NCBI GenBank assembly: GCA_041746415.1
Contig: JBGTHB010000027.1
Coordinates: forward strand, 1 to 14,422
Length of the DNA: 14,422 nucleotides
Direction of reading: 5' to 3'
Source of the DNA: JBGTHB01 sp041746415
GTDB lineage: Bacteria; Pseudomonadota; Gammaproteobacteria; Coxiellales; Coxiellaceae
Shown here one piece after another: positions 12,073 through 14,422 of this stretch. The translations under genes were made by a program, and so were the position numbers. The notes beneath the pieces were generated by a model. That model was not told where the DNA came from and made no database searches. It worked only from the letters and a program-made list of their open reading frames with translations. Each line of letters opens with the position of its first letter. Position 1 is the stretch's first letter.

Positions 12073-14355
12073 ATGTTACTTAATGATGAACTAGCGGCGA
12101 AAGCCAATAAATTCAAACCAGAAAACGTAATCGCTTATATTAAAAATCTACAAATCACGCCTAATTGGATTGATCCACATCGGTTTTGGTTTTGTTACCA
12201 AACGGATGCGGGTTATGAATTTAAACTAGCCCATTGCCATGATGGAAAAATTCAACCCTTGTTTGATCACACAATCATTGCAGAAAATTTATCTCAATTA
12301 CTTAAGGCCAAAATCAAGCCGACGTGTCTGCCTATAACAATACAGTATTGGCTAGATGACAGCACTTGCATTTTCGAAGCCACTAACAATTATTACCGAT
12401 GTGACATCAATACAAATTCAGTGCAAAAATATGAAGAATTTGTGCCGCAATACCCATCGCGTTCCCCGAGTGCGATGCAAGCATGGGGATTATTACCTTG
12501 CATGGATACCGATATTTTAAGATCACCCGATGGAAAGTGGGATCTTAAACTTAACAATTACAATTTAGAATTAATTTCTACCGTCGATAACACGCGGAAA
12601 ATGTTAACACAAGATGGCACAGTCGATTTTGCCTATGCGCTATCGCCAAATTGTAATTTAGCCACAATTACGAATAGCCGCGCAAATAAAAACTTCCCCC
12701 CTATAGCCATCTGGTCTGCTGACTCGAGCAAAATTTTGACACACAAAGTCGATCAACGCCACGTGACCTTATTGCCCTATGTTCAACATTGTCCTGATAA
12801 ACAAGGTGATTATCAGCCGAAACTTTGGCAATTACGCATGCCTTGTGCTGGCGATGAAGTGGTTACGACTACGCAATTGTGCATCATTGATGTTTTAAAA
12901 AATCAGGTTGCCCAAATTGATACGCCACCCATTTTATCTACCATGATTGGTTCATCCATCGAATCAAATTACGCTTGGTTTAACCACGATGCCAGCAAAG
13001 TCTTTTTTATCCGGGAACACAGAGCAAATAAACAAATGGATTTTTGTGTCGCAGACAGCACGACAGGCAAAGCAAAATTATTATTAACAGAGCAAGCCAA
13101 TACTTATGTCGAAACCAGTAATTTATTATTTTGGATCAATTACACTTACACATTAACCAACTGTGATGAAGCAATTTGGTTGTCTGAACGTGATGGCTGG
13201 ATGCAACTCTACTTAGTCGATACCAAGCAAGGCGGTATTAAACACGCTATAACGCAGGGCGAGTTTTGTGTTAGAAAAGTGTGTCATGTCGATGAAGATA
13301 ATCGCTATGTTTATTTTCTAGCAAGCGGCGTTGATAAACAGATCGATCCTTATTTACGCCAACTCTATCGCGCTTCATTAAACGGAGACGATTGCGTCTG
13401 TCTTACACCAGCGGCAGCTGATCATACAATTTATTTTTCGCCGCGTGGTGACTACTTTATTAGTAATGCTTCGACTATGGATTCAGTGCCGACAGCGACA
13501 TTACATAAAGCCAATGGTGAATTGATAGCAGTATTAACTCAAGCTAATTTTGAGGCGTTATTTAATTTAGGATGGCAATATCCAGAGCCTTTCACTGCCA
13601 AAGCAGCCGATGGTGTTACCGATTTATATGGTCTTATTTATCGGCCGACGAACTTCGATCCCAATAAAAAATACGCCATCATCGATGATATTTATCCTGG
13701 CCCCCAAATGATACGCACAGCGAAATCTTATCTTTTTGATCCGCCCGAATATCTTATCGGTCCTTGGTGGTCACAGTGTTATGCAGAACTCGGTTTTATT
13801 GTGGTGAATATTGATGGCCGTGGCACGCCACTTCGCTCAAAAGCGTTTCATGATTATTCGCACAATAACATGCAATCAGCTGGCGGCTTAGAGGATCACA
13901 TCGCCGTTATTAAACAATTAGCCGAACGTTATGATTTTCTTGATACGAACCGAGTTGGCATTGTTGGATGGTCGCAGGGCGGTTACGCCGCTGCTAGGGC
14001 TATCCTGCAATATCCGGATTTTTACAAGGTTGCGATAGCGTTTGCCGGCGATCATGAATTACGTAGTTATTTATCATTTTGGGGAGAAAAGGTCCAAACT
14101 TATCCTGTCGATAAAAACTTTGATCTTTATTCCAATGCATCACTGGCAAAGCAACTACAAGGCAAGTTGTTTTTAATTCATGGGGAGCTTGATGATAACG
14201 TCCACCCTGCCGGCACCTTTTCTTTAGTCAATGCGTTGATTCAGGCTGATAAAGATTTTGATTTGCTTATCGTACCCAATGAAAATCACAGTGGCTGTTT
14301 CATGAATACCTATATCCAAAAGCGGATGTGGGGATACTTTGCTACTTATCTGTAA
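12073..14355 (+). CDS. S9 family serine peptidase (dipeptidyl-peptidase IV-like), cytoplasmic
   Basis: This 760-residue protein has the two-part S9 architecture: a predicted beta-propeller (about 100-460, with the hallmark WLSERDGW, residues 369-376) and a C-terminal alpha/beta hydrolase domain (about 530-760). The catalytic triad is S634 in GWSQGG, D707 in ELDDNVHP and H739 in ENHSG, with spacing close to human DPP4 (630, 708, 740). Y541 in DIYPGP sits where the oxyanion-hole tyrosine is expected. No signal peptide or membrane anchor is visible, so it probably acts on peptides in the cytoplasm. I could not locate the double-Glu motif that fixes the free N-terminus in true dipeptidyl peptidases, so DPP, acylaminoacyl-peptidase or other oligopeptidase activity all remain possible. 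The ATG follows AAGGA at 8 bases. The last 67 bases of the window (14356-14422) show no feature. Confidence 0.9.
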   Translation: MLLNDELAAKANKFKPENVIAYIKNLQITPNWIDPHRFWFCYQTDAGYEFKLAHCHDGKIQPLFDHTIIAENLSQLLKAKIKPTCLPITIQYWLDDSTCIFEATNNYYRCDINTNSVQKYEEFVPQYPSRSPSAMQAWGLLPCMDTDILRSPDGKWDLKLNNYNLELISTVDNTRKMLTQDGTVDFAYALSPNCNLATITNSRANKNFPPIAIWSADSSKILTHKVDQRHVTLLPYVQHCPDKQGDYQPKLWQLRMPCAGDEVVTTTQLCIIDVLKNQVAQIDTPPILSTMIGSSIESNYAWFNHDASKVFFIREHRANKQMDFCVADSTTGKAKLLLTEQANTYVETSNLLFWINYTYTLTNCDEAIWLSERDGWMQLYLVDTKQGGIKHAITQGEFCVRKVCHVDEDNRYVYFLASGVDKQIDPYLRQLYRASLNGDDCVCLTPAAADHTIYFSPRGDYFISNASTMDSVPTATLHKANGELIAVLTQANFEALFNLGWQYPEPFTAKAADGVTDLYGLIYRPTNFDPNKKYAIIDDIYPGPQMIRTAKSYLFDPPEYLIGPWWSQCYAELGFIVVNIDGRGTPLRSKAFHDYSHNNMQSAGGLEDHIAVIKQLAERYDFLDTNRVGIVGWSQGGYAAARAILQYPDFYKVAIAFAGDHELRSYLSFWGEKVQTYPVDKNFDLYSNASLAKQLQGKLFLIHGELDDNVHPAGTFSLVNALIQADKDFDLLIVPNENHSGCFMNTYIQKRMWGYFATYL

Positions 14356-14422
14356 TCGCCTTTAAATATAAGTGATCGCAAATTAAAGCGGTGTCTGCTA
14401 TATTTCCAGTATGTCGATATAA

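Overview
This window reads as the replication-origin neighbourhood of a low-GC gammaproteobacterial chromosome. The order yidD-rnpA-rpmH (minus strand), a 463-base gap, then dnaA-dnaN-recF-gyrB (plus strand) is the classical arrangement around a bacterial oriC. The second block (rsmD, two adjacent M16 peptidase genes, divergent ftsY) is also a familiar gammaproteobacterial arrangement, as in pseudomonads. GyrB has the long Gram-negative TOPRIM insert, and the protein sequences look gammaproteobacterial. A Legionellales-like lineage is possible, but I cannot prove the order or genus from the sequence.

Layout. Bases 1-638 hold, on the minus strand, a C-terminally cut yidD, rnpA and rpmH. The last was missing from simple long-ORF calling and was found by translating by eye. 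Bases 639-1101 hold the rpmH promoter, a DnaA-box cluster with a perfect 10-bp inverted repeat, a stretch about 90% AT, and the dnaA leader: this is the presumed oriC. Bases 1102-4701 are a tight dnaA-dnaN-recF run with gaps of 10 and 2 bases. gyrB follows after 238 bases with its own likely extended -10 promoter. gyrB and rsmD converge with abutting stop codons. rsmD and the two M16 genes form a compact minus-strand cluster (11-17 base overlap, 1 base gap) that diverges from ftsY across only 61 bases. ftsY is followed by a SnoaL-like gene with a perfect TATAAT upstream, and by a large cytoplasmic S9 (dipeptidyl-peptidase-like) serine peptidase. ftsE and ftsX do not follow ftsY here.

Function. 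The left part supplies initiation (DnaA), processivity (DnaN), gap repair (RecF), supercoiling (GyrB), tRNA 5' maturation (RnpA), ribosomal protein L34 and membrane insertion (YidD). The right part supplies 16S rRNA methylation (RsmD), a probable active/inactive M16 peptidase pair for the cell envelope, the SRP receptor FtsY, and a two-gene accessory unit of unclear role.

I saw no mobile element, CRISPR array, tRNA or rRNA. Most of the window is conserved core genome. The points most worth a second look are the architecture of the origin (including a possible DnaA-trio motif on the rpmH side), the inactive M16 partner with all three catalytic positions replaced, and the accessory genes in the usual ftsEX place.
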